Shown here in pieces: positions 37,573 to 45,853 of a stretch of 64,000 nucleotides of DNA. The notes beneath the pieces are model-generated. The model saw nothing but the letters and a program-made list of their open reading frames with translations, was not told the origin of the DNA and did no database searches. Every line of letters starts with the position of its first letter. Position 1 is the stretch's first letter. Position numbers and translations under genes: made by a program. The stretch spans positions 3,973,501 to 4,037,500 of the forward strand of contig NC_008380.1 of assembly GCF_000009265.1 (NCBI RefSeq). Direction: 5' to 3'. The stretch is from Rhizobium johnstonii 3841. GTDB lineage: Bacteria > Pseudomonadota > Alphaproteobacteria > Rhizobiales > Rhizobiaceae.

Positions 37573-38367
37573 GTGCCGAAATTTTCCGCCAATCTTTCCT
37601 TCCTTTATCAGGATCTGCCCTTTCTCGACCGCTTCACGGCAGCCGCAAAGGACGGCTTCGGCGCCCTCGAATATCTCGGCCCCTACGCCGAACCCAAGGA
37701 GAAAGTCGCCGAGGCGCTGAAGGCGAGCGGCCTGAAACAGGCGCTCTTCAACGTGCCATCAGGAGACTGGGCCGGCGGCGAGCGCGGCATCGCCTGCCTG
37801 CCGGACCGCGTAGAGGAGTTCCGCAACGGGATCGCGCAGGCGCTCGATTATGCCGCAGCGCTCGATTGCCGGCAGGTGAATGTCATCTCCGGCCTGGTGC
37901 CGAAGGATGCGGACCTTCAAACGCTGGAAACGGTGCTGGTCGACAATCTGAAATATGCTGCAAAGCGTTGTGCCGACGCCGGTGTCAGGCTGCTGGTCGA
38001 GCCGATCAACCTGCGCGATATTCCCGGCTTCTTCCTGTCGACCACCGCTGATGCCGAACGCATTCTCGACCGGGTCGGCTCGGACAATCTCTACATCCAG
38101 TATGATTTCTACCACATGCAGATCATGCAAGGCGACCTGATCCCCACCTTCATCCGGCTGAAGGAGAAGATCGCCCATGTGCAGATCGCCGACAATCCCG
38201 GCCGGGGCGAACCCGGCACCGGCGAGATCAATTACAGCTTCATCCTCTCCGAGCTCGATCGCCTCGGCTACGACGGCTGGGTCGGCTGCGAGTACAAGCC
38301 GAAATCCGGCACCAGCGAAGGCCTCGGCTGGATGAAACCCTATCTGAACTCAGCGAGGACAGCATGA
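37573..38367 (+). CDS. hyi: hydroxypyruvate isomerase
   Basis: TIM-barrel isomerase interconverting hydroxypyruvate and tartronate semialdehyde, or a closely related 2-oxo-acid. The 264-residue protein resembles E. coli Hyi closely along its length: MPKFSANLSFLYQD, GDWAGGERGIACLP, LVEPINLRDIPGF, IQYDFYHMQIM, IADNPGRGEPGTGEINY and VGCEYKPK. Metal ligands expected in the family (Glu, Asp, His, Glu) are within those motifs. Translation begins at GTG with AAGGACGA upstream, and the 3' end overlaps glxR by 4 bases (ATGA). OtnI-type 2-oxotetronate isomerases are relatives, so a four-carbon substrate is an alternative. No glyoxylate carboligase gene is nearby. Confidence 0.9.
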   Translation: MPKFSANLSFLYQDLPFLDRFTAAAKDGFGALEYLGPYAEPKEKVAEALKASGLKQALFNVPSGDWAGGERGIACLPDRVEEFRNGIAQALDYAAALDCRQVNVISGLVPKDADLQTLETVLVDNLKYAAKRCADAGVRLLVEPINLRDIPGFFLSTTADAERILDRVGSDNLYIQYDFYHMQIMQGDLIPTFIRLKEKIAHVQIADNPGRGEPGTGEINYSFILSELDRLGYDGWVGCEYKPKSGTSEGLGWMKPYLNSARTA

Positions 38368-39239
38368 ACATCGGATTTATCGGACTGGGCGTCATGGGCC
38401 GCCCGATGGCGGAACACCTGATCGACGCCGGCCACACGCTGCATCTGAGCCGCGTGAAGGAAATCTCGCAGCATCTTGTCGACAAGGGCGGCAAAGCCGC
38501 CGCCAGCGCCAGGGCGGTGGCGCACGCTTCCGACATCGTCATCCTGATGCTGCCGGATACACCAGATGTCGAGGCGGTGCTGTTCGGCGAAGAAGGCGTC
38601 GCCGCCGGCCTTTCCCAGGGAAAGCTGGTCATCGACATGAGCTCGATCTCGCCGGTCGCTACGAAGGCTTTCGCCGAACGCATCGAGGCGCTCGGCTGCG
38701 ATTATCTCGATGCCCCGGTTTCCGGCGGTGAGGTCGGCGCCAAGGCCGCCTCGCTGACGATCATGGTCGGCGGCAAGGAGCAGATTTTCGAACGCGCCAG
38801 GCCGCTCTTCGAGAAGATGGGCAAGAACATCACCCATGTCGGCGGTAGCGGCGACGGGCAGACGGCTAAGGTCGCCAACCAGATCATCGTCGGCCTGACG
38901 ATCGAGGCGGTTGCCGAAGCGCTGCTTTTTGCCAGGAAGGCAGGTGCCGATCCGGCCAAGGTGCGCTCTGCACTGATGGGCGGCTTTGCCGCTTCGCGCA
39001 TTCTCGAAGTGCATGGCGAGCGCATGGTCAAGGAAACCTTCGAGCCCGGCTTCCGCATCCGCCTGCACCGCAAGGACATGACGCTTGCCGTCGATGCCGC
39101 CCGCGCACTCGATCTGTCGCTGCCGAACACCGCCGCCACGCAGCAGCTGATGAATGCCGCGATCGCCAATGGCGACGGCGAACGCGACCATTCCGCCCTC
39201 ATCCGCACCCTGGAACTCCTCGCCGGAGGGCCGCGCTAG
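38364..39239 (+). CDS. glxR: tartronate semialdehyde reductase (2-hydroxy-3-oxopropionate reductase)
   Basis: NAD(P)H-dependent reductase giving D-glycerate from tartronate semialdehyde. In 291 residues: nucleotide loop GLGVMGRPMA (7-16), DAPVSGGEVGAKAASLTIMVGG (substrate motif, from about 117), catalytic K169 in GDGQTAKVANQ, and the segment GGFAASRILEVHGERM followed by FEPGFRIRLHRKDM, which matches E. coli GlxR nearly word for word as I remember it. It is translationally coupled to hyi, making an isomerase-reductase pair that would channel hydroxypyruvate or tartronate semialdehyde into glycerate. It differs in sequence from the related dehydrogenase at 3997. Confidence 0.91.
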   Translation: MNIGFIGLGVMGRPMAEHLIDAGHTLHLSRVKEISQHLVDKGGKAAASARAVAHASDIVILMLPDTPDVEAVLFGEEGVAAGLSQGKLVIDMSSISPVATKAFAERIEALGCDYLDAPVSGGEVGAKAASLTIMVGGKEQIFERARPLFEKMGKNITHVGGSGDGQTAKVANQIIVGLTIEAVAEALLFARKAGADPAKVRSALMGGFAASRILEVHGERMVKETFEPGFRIRLHRKDMTLAVDAARALDLSLPNTAATQQLMNAAIANGDGERDHSALIRTLELLAGGPR

Positions 39240-39347
39240 ATCAACGCTTTTTAGAACAACCGGACGACATCTTCGATTGCCGACTGCCGGAGCCTTCTTT
39301 CCGGACGGCGAAGCCATGTCCGGTCATCGATAGAGAAGGACAGGAAA

Positions 39348-41450
39348 ATGCTCAACAAAGATATCCAGCTGCCCTACGGCGCCGTCTATTTCCGCAAGTC
39401 GAATCCGCCCCGCGAGGATTGGGAACGCGACTACGCCACCGCTGGGCAAGACGGCCTCAACATCTTCCGCCACTGGTTCATGTGGAGCGCGATCGAAACC
39501 GCCCCCGGCGTCTACGATTGGGAGGAATATGACCGCCAGATGGATCTTGCCGCCGCAAACGGCATCAAAACCGTTATCGCCGAGCTGATTCATGCCGTGC
39601 CGGACTGGGCGGTACGCAAATATGCTCATGCATTGCAGGTCAATGCCGACGGCACCAAACTCGGCTCCTATATGGGTGTGTCGTCGGCGACCGGCGGTTT
39701 CTCCAACAATGGTGGCGGCGCCGGCGCCCTGACGCTGAACTGCCCCGAAGTAAAGGAAGCAGCGGGGAAGTTCCTGACCGCGCTCGCCACCCGCTACAAG
39801 GATCATCCGGCGATCTATGGCTACGACGTCTGGAACGAATGCAACTATTCCGCCGATGTCGATTACAGCCCCTATGCCAAGGCCGCCTTTCGCAAATGGC
39901 TCGAAAAGAAATACGGCAGCCTGAAGGCCCTGGCCAAGGCCTGGTACCGCTACAGCTATGCCGAATGGGACGATATCGAGCCGCCGGTGCATATGGCGCC
40001 CTATCCCGAATGCATCGACTGGCTGCAGTTCAAGCGCGACAATTTCTACGATCAGATGCAATGGCGCATCGACACGATCCGCGCCGTCGACCAGAAGAAC
40101 ACCATCGTTGCCCACGGCATATCCGGCGCGATTCCCAACATGGCGGCCAACGGCTGCGACGACTGGCTCGCCGCCTCCAAGGTCGAGGTTTACGGCTTCA
40201 CCTGGATCCAGGCCCGCAAGGGATCGGAAGCCTGGAAGAACTGGTACGGCGTCGACATCAACCGCGCTGCCGCCCGCGGCAAGCCGTTCTGGCACGCCGA
40301 GCGCCAGGGCGGACCACTCTGGCTGCAGCCGCAGGTGATCGGCCGCGACAAGGAAGATGGCCGCGTCGTCGAGCCCGAGGATATCCGCCTCTGGAGCATG
40401 ACCTCGCTTGCCGGCGGCGCCCGCGGCGTGATCAATCTGCGCTGGCGCCCGCTGCTCGACGGTCCGCTCTTCGGCGCTTTCGGCTCCTACGGCATGGACG
40501 GCTCGCGCACGCCGCGCTCTGACATGGCAAGCACCATGGCGAAATGGGCAAATGACAAGGCGCAAGGCCCCCTCTGGGAAGCAAAGCCCGTGCGCGGCGA
40601 GGTCGGCATCCTCGTCGTTCGCGAAACGCAGGAGTTTGATTATCTCCTGAACCACGACCGCAAGGAGAAACCCTATCCCCAGGCCATGTGGGGCGCCTAT
40701 CGGGCCTTCCTCGAAAACGGCGCGCAGCCGGACTGGGTGCATATCGACGACATCGCGGCCTATGATTTCCTCTATTTCCCCTATCCGATCATGTTTACAT
40801 CGGAACAGGCAAAGAGCCTGAATGCCTGGGTCGAAAACGGCGGCACGCTCATTGCCGAGGCATGCCCCGGCTATTTCGGCGATCGCGGCCATGTCGGCAC
40901 CGTGCAGCCGAACATGGGCCTCGACGAGGTTTTTGGTGCGCGAGAGGAAGAGGTCGAGTTCATGCCCGATATCGGCGACCGCATCCATTTCGATCTCGAC
41001 GGCGCGGCGGTCGACGGTGGCGGCTTCCTGCAGTCTTATCGGCTGACCGGCGGAACGGGACGCGGCCACTTCACCGACGGCCGTCTTGCCGTCGTCGAAA
41101 ATGCCTATGGCAAGGGCCGCACGCTGCTGATCGGCACCAATCCTTCCGTGGCCTATTACCGCACGCAGGGGAAGGCAAACGGCGCTTTCTTCGCTGAGCT
41201 ATTGAGATGGAGCGGGAAGAAGCGCCACGTGACGCTATCGAATGCCGCACTCTTCGCCCGTATCCACGAGGGAGAAAAGGGCAGCTTCCTCTGGCTCGTC
41301 AATCCGACAAGGGCGGCGCAGAAGACCGAGGTGACGCTAGCCGAAGGAGCGCTTGCGCAAAGCCAGGCCGTCTGGCCGATCGATCATATCGGCAATAGTG
41401 GCATCGAGGTGCCGCCGCGCGATGTGCTGATCCTGCCGCTCGATAGCTGA
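39348..41450 (+). CDS. GH42 beta-galactosidase-type glycosidase
   Basis: Retaining glycosidase of family GH42, 700 residues, no signal peptide, so cytoplasmic. The barrel holds the acid/base glutamate E164 (YDVWNECNYS) and the nucleophile E318 (FWHAERQGG), matching GH42. The trimerisation domain (about 400-600, with NAWVENGGTLIAEACPGYFG) and C-terminal beta domain follow. The GHL6-type enzyme in the same locus has the same domain plan. GH42 enzymes usually remove beta-galactose, some alpha-L-arabinopyranose or beta-glycosidic sugars; the linkage here is unknown. A 108-base gap separates it from glxR. Ribosome site AGGACAGGAAA. Confidence 0.92.
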   Translation: MLNKDIQLPYGAVYFRKSNPPREDWERDYATAGQDGLNIFRHWFMWSAIETAPGVYDWEEYDRQMDLAAANGIKTVIAELIHAVPDWAVRKYAHALQVNADGTKLGSYMGVSSATGGFSNNGGGAGALTLNCPEVKEAAGKFLTALATRYKDHPAIYGYDVWNECNYSADVDYSPYAKAAFRKWLEKKYGSLKALAKAWYRYSYAEWDDIEPPVHMAPYPECIDWLQFKRDNFYDQMQWRIDTIRAVDQKNTIVAHGISGAIPNMAANGCDDWLAASKVEVYGFTWIQARKGSEAWKNWYGVDINRAAARGKPFWHAERQGGPLWLQPQVIGRDKEDGRVVEPEDIRLWSMTSLAGGARGVINLRWRPLLDGPLFGAFGSYGMDGSRTPRSDMASTMAKWANDKAQGPLWEAKPVRGEVGILVVRETQEFDYLLNHDRKEKPYPQAMWGAYRAFLENGAQPDWVHIDDIAAYDFLYFPYPIMFTSEQAKSLNAWVENGGTLIAEACPGYFGDRGHVGTVQPNMGLDEVFGAREEEVEFMPDIGDRIHFDLDGAAVDGGGFLQSYRLTGGTGRGHFTDGRLAVVENAYGKGRTLLIGTNPSVAYYRTQGKANGAFFAELLRWSGKKRHVTLSNAALFARIHEGEKGSFLWLVNPTRAAQKTEVTLAEGALAQSQAVWPIDHIGNSGIEVPPRDVLILPLDS

Positions 41451-41454
41451 AACT

Positions 41455-41997
41455 TCAGGATGTGGATGAACTGGCGCCTTCGGCAAAGGCTTCAAGCTCG
41501 GGGTCGAAGTCGACCTCGACGACATTGTTGAAGACGGCGGTGGCCAGCATGATGCCGGCGAAGGCAACGAGATCGACGAGCACCTTGGTCTCGTAGCGCT
41601 GTTTCAGCTTCGCCCAGAGTTCGGCGGGAACAGCGTTGGAATCGGCGACGATGGCCTTGCCGAAGGCGTCGAGCAGCGCTTCCTCGTCGGAAAGCTCCAG
41701 CGCATCGGGATTGAAACCCTTGTTGATTAGCGCCCGGCGAAAGAAGGTGATGGCGATCTTCGATTTCGCCGCCTTCGAGATCGCATGCGAGAAAATCCAG
41801 ATCGCCCGGTCGCTGACATCAGGATCGAGCTCGGCCCGCAGCGTGAACCATTCGGCATAGATACGGTGGGCGGCGGGCGAATGCAGCAGCGTGCGCTTCA
41901 TGTTGGTCATCCGCCCGCGTAGCCTGACTTCTTCGTCATGCGCCGCACGAACCTCTTCCGAAGCGGTGTCGTAGTCGATTTGCGGGAGGTGGCTCAT
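41455..41997 (-). CDS. carboxymuconolactone-decarboxylase/AhpD-like fold protein without CxxC
   Basis: 180-residue all-helical protein, resembling the CMD/AhpD superfamily through the pattern RTLLHSPAAHRIYAEWF, then SDRAIWIFSHAISKAAKSKI. Peroxidase members use a CxxC pair and a nearby His, but this protein contains no cysteine in the active region, so it is not an alkylhydroperoxidase. The start at 41997 gives MSHLPQIDYDTASEEVRAAH, a common beginning for these proteins. It converges with the GH42 gene, 4 bases apart. Function unknown; assignment to the fold is moderate. Confidence 0.65.
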   Translation of the reverse strand: MSHLPQIDYDTASEEVRAAHDEEVRLRGRMTNMKRTLLHSPAAHRIYAEWFTLRAELDPDVSDRAIWIFSHAISKAAKSKIAITFFRRALINKGFNPDALELSDEEALLDAFGKAIVADSNAVPAELWAKLKQRYETKVLVDLVAFAGIMLATAVFNNVVEVDFDPELEAFAEGASSSTS

Positions 41998-42129
41998 CGG
42001 GATCCGTTCTTTCCTTAGGCACACAGAAGCTATCGGTGCGGAGATGTCGTGTGGCTGCGCAACGGCAAATCCGCTTGGCCGCCGCCCGGCTGCCGCTTAG
42101 ACTGACGAAATCGAAAGTGGAGGCAAGGC

Positions 42130-42603
42130 ATGGGCGACGACCACGAGCATCATCATGTCGACTGGCGGGAACATGGCGTCAAGGTCATCCCCGGTAATTC
42201 GCTCGATCCGAACACCGCGCAGACGCCGGGCATGAGCCGCGCGACCGCGATCAACAATGCGCGCGCCGGCGCCGAAAAGATCTGGGCCGGCACGGTGACG
42301 ATCCATGCCAACGCCAAGACCGGCGCCCATCACCACGGCGATCTCGAAAGCATCATTTACGTGGTCAAGGGCAAGGCCCGCATGCGCTGGGGCGAGCATC
42401 TGGAATATACCGCGGAGGCTGGCCCAGGCGACTTCATCTATGTTCCGCCCTATGTGCCGCATCAGGAGATCAACGCCAGCCGCGACGAGACGCTGGAATG
42501 CGTTCTCGTCCGCTCAGGCCAGGAACCGGTCGTCGTCAACCTCGACATCGAGCCGGTCGAAAAACCGGAAGACGTCGCGTGGATCGACCCGATCCACCGA
42601 TAG
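42130..42603 (+). CDS. cupin-domain protein
   Basis: Small single-domain cupin, 157 residues. The two cupin motifs are present: TGAHHHGDLESIIYVVKG (metal-binding His-His-Glu) and PGDFIYVPPYVPHQEIN (the third His). The histidine-rich N-terminus MGDDHEHHHVDWREHG may bind metal as well. A GGAGG ribosome site precedes the ATG. Cupins of this sort are often isomerases or dioxygenases, or sugar-acid enzymes; nothing here fixes which. It lies alone between the CMD-like gene and the ugp operon. Confidence 0.88.
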   Translation: MGDDHEHHHVDWREHGVKVIPGNSLDPNTAQTPGMSRATAINNARAGAEKIWAGTVTIHANAKTGAHHHGDLESIIYVVKGKARMRWGEHLEYTAEAGPGDFIYVPPYVPHQEINASRDETLECVLVRSGQEPVVVNLDIEPVEKPEDVAWIDPIHR

Positions 42604-42624
42604 AGCAATTCACCTTCGAGCAAA

Positions 42625-42643
42625 CGGCTGACATCCTCAGCCG
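42625..42643. terminator. hairpin between convergent cupin and ugpC genes
   Basis: CGGCTGA-CATCC-TCAGCCG is a perfect 7-bp stem between two convergent gene ends (42603 and 42690). It could terminate either side, though there is no clear T-run. Confidence 0.4.
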
Positions 42644-42689
42644 CCGAACGCTCTGCCAAGATCATCGCAAAGGATCGTCGCAGACCGCT

Positions 42690-43799
42690 TTAGGCGTGGA
42701 CGGCGCCTGCGTTATTCATAACAGGGTTCTCGATGATCCGGCCGGTATCGGCAGCGTAGAGGTGGATCTGGTCGTAATCGATCGCGATGCCGATCGGATC
42801 GCCCGACTTCACCTTCACGGCCTCAGTCAGCGCCACGGCAAAGGGCAGCCCATCGAAATCGGCGTGGACGATGCGGCTTGCGCCGAGTTCTTCGATGAAA
42901 TCGGCCGTTGCGGTGAGAGCGCCCGGCGCATCAGGGGCCACCAGCCGGGCAGCCTCGGCGCGCATGCCGAGCACGACGCGTTTGCCTTTCAGCGGTGCGG
43001 CACGCTCGCGCGGCAGTGCGACCTTGCGGCTTTGATCGTAGACGAAGACGCCCTCGTCATTGATCGTGCCCTCGAGCAGGTTCATTGCCGGTGTGCCGAC
43101 GAAGCCCGCGACGAAACGCGAGACCGGATGATGATAGACCTCTTCCGGCGTGCCGACCTGCTCCACCCTGCCGCCGTTCATCACCACCAGCCGGTCGGCC
43201 AGCGTCATCGCCTCGGTCTGGTCATGCGTGACGAAGATCGAAGTGGCGCCGAGGCGGCGGTGCAGGCGGCGGATTTCGGCGCGCATGGCGATACGCAGCT
43301 TTGCGTCGAGGTTCGACAACGGCTCGTCGAAGAGGAATACCTTCGGTTCGCGGATCATCGCTCGGCCCATGGCGACGCGCTGGCGCTGACCGCCGGAAAG
43401 AGCGGCGGGCCGACGTTCGAGGAAGGGTTCGAGGCTGAGCGCCTTGGCGACCTCGCCGATGCGCCGCTGACGCTCCGCCTTCGAGACGCCGGCCACCTTC
43501 AATGCGTAACCGATATTCTCGGCAACGCTCATATGCGGATAAAGCGCATAGTTCTGGAAGACCATGGCACAGCCGCGCTCGCGCGGCTCCAACTGGTTGA
43601 CGACGCGGCCGTCAATGGCGATTTCACCGCCGGTGATTTCCTCGAGGCCGGCGATCATGCGCAGCAGCGTGGACTTGCCGCAGCCGGACGGGCCGAGGAT
43701 GACGATGAACTCGCCCGACTGGATGTCGAGATCGACGCCGTGAACGACGGGGGTCTTGCCGTAGTTTTTCTTCACGCCACGAATGGAGATCGGTGCCAA
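42690..43799 (-). CDS. ugpC: ABC transporter ATPase, UgpC type
   Basis: ATPase of the sugar-phosphate (CUT1) importer, 369 residues. Motifs: Walker [10 protein letters not shown], signature [14 protein letters not shown], Walker [13 protein letters not shown], and the H-loop in VTHDQTEAM, plus the regulatory OB-fold tail of MalK/UgpC (about 240-369). Translation starts at TTG at 43799 with GGAG seven bases upstream. It is the last gene of the operon ugpB-ugpA-ugpE-ugpC, 12 bases after ugpE. It is named by operon context and the UgpB-like binding protein. Confidence 0.9.
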   Translation of the reverse strand: MAPISIRGVKKNYGKTPVVHGVDLDIQSGEFIVILGPSGCGKSTLLRMIAGLEEITGGEIAIDGRVVNQLEPRERGCAMVFQNYALYPHMSVAENIGYALKVAGVSKAERQRRIGEVAKALSLEPFLERRPAALSGGQRQRVAMGRAMIREPKVFLFDEPLSNLDAKLRIAMRAEIRRLHRRLGATSIFVTHDQTEAMTLADRLVVMNGGRVEQVGTPEEVYHHPVSRFVAGFVGTPAMNLLEGTINDEGVFVYDQSRKVALPRERAAPLKGKRVVLGMRAEAARLVAPDAPGALTATADFIEELGASRIVHADFDGLPFAVALTEAVKVKSGDPIGIAIDYDQIHLYAADTGRIIENPVMNNAGAVHA

Positions 43800-43811
43800 G
43801 GGAGTACTCCT

Positions 43812-44726
43812 TCACTTCTCGGTGGAGATAAGGCCGCGTACGAACCAGCGCTGCATCAGAATGACGAGGATCAATGGCGGCGACATGATGATCAGGGTTC
43901 CGGCCATTGCGACGTTCCAGTCGGGCAGGCCGAATTCGGACGGGATGAGGGTCTTGAGCTGCGTCACGGCGATGCCGAAATTCGGATCGGTGGTGATCAG
44001 CAGCGGCCAGAGATACTGGTTCCAGGCCCAGACGAACATGATGGTGAAGAGCGCGATCATATTTGGGCGGGAGAGCGGCAGCAGAATGTCCCAGAAGAAC
44101 CGGACCGGGCCTGATCCGTCCATCTTCGAGGCCTCGGCAAGCTCGTCCGGAACCGTCAGGTAGAACTGCCGGTAGAGGAAGGTGCCGGTCGCGGTCGCGA
44201 CCAGCGGCAGAACGAGACCGGGATAGGAATTCAGCAGGCCCCATTCGAGCTTGATCTGAACGCCGGTGATCTGCGCGACGAGCCAGCTTATGCCGGTGAC
44301 GTCGAGGATCGTCTGGAAAGGCTGCAGCGCGTTGGCCGCAATCGAATAGGTCGGCACGATGCGGACTTCCAGCGGCAGCATCAGCGTGATGAAGATGATC
44401 CAGAAAATCACATACCGGCCGCGAAAGCGGAAGTAGACGATCGAGAAGGCTGCCATGGAAGACAGCATCACCTTGCCGGCGCCGACGGTTGCGGCGAAGA
44501 TGACGCTGTGAAACAGCTTGTTGCCGAGATCGGCGCGAACCCAGGCGGTCTGCGCGTTTTCCCAGAAATGCGAGCCTGGAACCAGCGGCAGCGGCACACG
44601 ATTGACCGTCTCCAGATCAAGCGTCGAGGCGATGATGACGATGGCGAAAGGCAGAAGCGCGATCACCATGCCGAGCGCGAGAAGCGTATAGCAGATGAAG
44701 TTGAATATCGGCGTGCGTTCGATCAT
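43812..44726 (-). CDS. ugpE: sn-glycerol-3-phosphate-type ABC permease
   Basis: Inner-membrane CUT1 permease, 304 residues, six helices. It begins MIERTPIFNFICYTLLALGMV and has the EAA loop AEASKMDGSGPVRFFWDILLPLSRP that docks on the ATPase. It starts at the ATG at 44726, 10 bases after the ugpA stop, with GAGG upstream; the open frame to 44795 overlaps ugpA and is not needed. Partners are UgpA and UgpC in the same operon. Confidence 0.91.
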   Translation of the reverse strand: MIERTPIFNFICYTLLALGMVIALLPFAIVIIASTLDLETVNRVPLPLVPGSHFWENAQTAWVRADLGNKLFHSVIFAATVGAGKVMLSSMAAFSIVYFRFRGRYVIFWIIFITLMLPLEVRIVPTYSIAANALQPFQTILDVTGISWLVAQITGVQIKLEWGLLNSYPGLVLPLVATATGTFLYRQFYLTVPDELAEASKMDGSGPVRFFWDILLPLSRPNMIALFTIMFVWAWNQYLWPLLITTDPNFGIAVTQLKTLIPSEFGLPDWNVAMAGTLIIMSPPLILVILMQRWFVRGLISTEK

Positions 44727-44736
44727 GTCCGCGACC

Positions 44737-45621
44737 TCACTTGTAATGCACGCGCCGCTCGATGAAGCGGAACTGGAAGATGGTGAGCAGGACAACGAGC
44801 ACCATCAAGATGATGGACTGCGCTGCAGCGCCCGAATAGTCGAGACCTCTGAAGCCATCGAAATAGATCTTGTAGACCATGAGCTCGGTGGCGCGCGCCG
44901 GGCCGCCCTGCGTCATGACGTCGACGATACCGAAGGAATCCTGGAAACTCTCGGTGATGTTGATGACGAGCAGGAAGAACAGCGTCGGCGTCAGCAGGGG
45001 CAGCTGGATATCCCAGATCCGGCGCATCGGCCCCGAACCGTCCATTGCGGCGGCCTCGATCAGCGAGCGCGGAATGCCTTGCAGCGCCGAGAGGAAGAAG
45101 ATGAAGTTGTAGCCGATATACTTCCAGGAGAAGGCCACGACGACCGCGATCATCGCGTCCTTGCCGTCGAGCGCGGGGTTCCAGAGGCCGGGCCAGACGT
45201 GGTTGATAACAGACAGAAGGCCGGCCTCCGGCGCCAGGATGAAGCGGAAGGCGAGGCCGAGAGCGGGAGCGGCAATTGCGTAAGGCCAGATGAAGACTGA
45301 CCGGTAGACTTTGTGGCCGCGCAGTTCACGATCCGTCAAAAGCGCCAGGATCAGCGCCAGCCCCATGGCAATGGCCGTCGAGCTGAAGCCGAAGATCATG
45401 CTGCGGGTGATCGAGTCCCAATAAACAGGATCGGTGAGCAGCTGTCTGAAATTGTCGAAACCGACCCAGGCATTACCGCCGCCCCATGGCTGCTCGAGCG
45501 TGAACGCCCAATACAGCGCCTGCGCGCTCGGCCAGTAGAAGAAGACGAAGATCAGCAACAGCATCGGAAATGCGAAGAGCAGTCCGATCGTCGTCGAGGA
45601 GAAAGTGACGCGCTTTTCCAT
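44737..45621 (-). CDS. ugpA: sn-glycerol-3-phosphate-type ABC permease
   Basis: First permease of the ugp-type importer, 294 residues. It starts MEKRVTFSSTTIGLLFAFPMLLLIFVFFYWP and carries the EAA motif EAAAMDGSGPMRRIWDIQLPLLTP. It pairs with UgpE in a heterodimeric channel. Between it and ugpB lies a 232-base stretch with a palindromic repeat and a terminator-like hairpin, so its expression is probably lower than that of the binding protein. Confidence 0.91.
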   Translation of the reverse strand: MEKRVTFSSTTIGLLFAFPMLLLIFVFFYWPSAQALYWAFTLEQPWGGGNAWVGFDNFRQLLTDPVYWDSITRSMIFGFSSTAIAMGLALILALLTDRELRGHKVYRSVFIWPYAIAAPALGLAFRFILAPEAGLLSVINHVWPGLWNPALDGKDAMIAVVVAFSWKYIGYNFIFFLSALQGIPRSLIEAAAMDGSGPMRRIWDIQLPLLTPTLFFLLVINITESFQDSFGIVDVMTQGGPARATELMVYKIYFDGFRGLDYSGAAAQSIILMVLVVLLTIFQFRFIERRVHYK

Positions 45622-45653
45622 GAGTGGCCGTTTTCGTCCTGGTTTGGTTTAAA

Positions 45654-45698
45654 GCATGTCGCGCAAAACTGTGCAGCAGTTTCGCTGTAGCGACATGC
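45654..45698. repeat. rhizobial intergenic palindrome between ugpB and ugpA
   Basis: Perfect 9-bp arms GCATGTCGC (45654-45662) and GCGACATGC (45690-45698) surround a loop with CAAAACTGTGCAGCAGTTTCG. It has the same general design as the palindromes at 15541-15650 and lies inside an operon. Confidence 0.6.
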
Positions 45699-45806
45699 GT
45701 AAAAATATAGATCTAAAGCGCGAGCAGCGAACCTGAAAGATTGCGGCGCGCTTCAGGCGCGGGCGGCGAGCTCGCATCCGCGGCCGACTAAAGAACTTAC
45801 AAAGAC

Positions 45807-45837
45807 GCACCCGGCGCGCAAAACGCGGGCCGGGTGC
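45807..45837 (-). terminator. hairpin after ugpB
   Basis: GCACCCGGC (45807-45815) pairs perfectly with GCCGGGTGC (45829-45837), 16 bases after the ugpB stop; in the minus direction GTCTTTG follows. A partial terminator here would give more binding protein than permease, as in other binding-protein operons. Confidence 0.5.
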
Positions 45838-45853
45838 GGCTCATATCAGCCGA

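Noticed and set aside
39324-41069. 581-codon minus-strand frame opposite the GH42 gene
   Set aside because: Antisense to a gene with intact GH42 catalytic motifs; no own ribosome site or domain.
42498-44114. 538-codon plus-strand frame opposite ugpC/ugpE
   Set aside because: Overlaps two genes with intact ABC motifs and has none itself.
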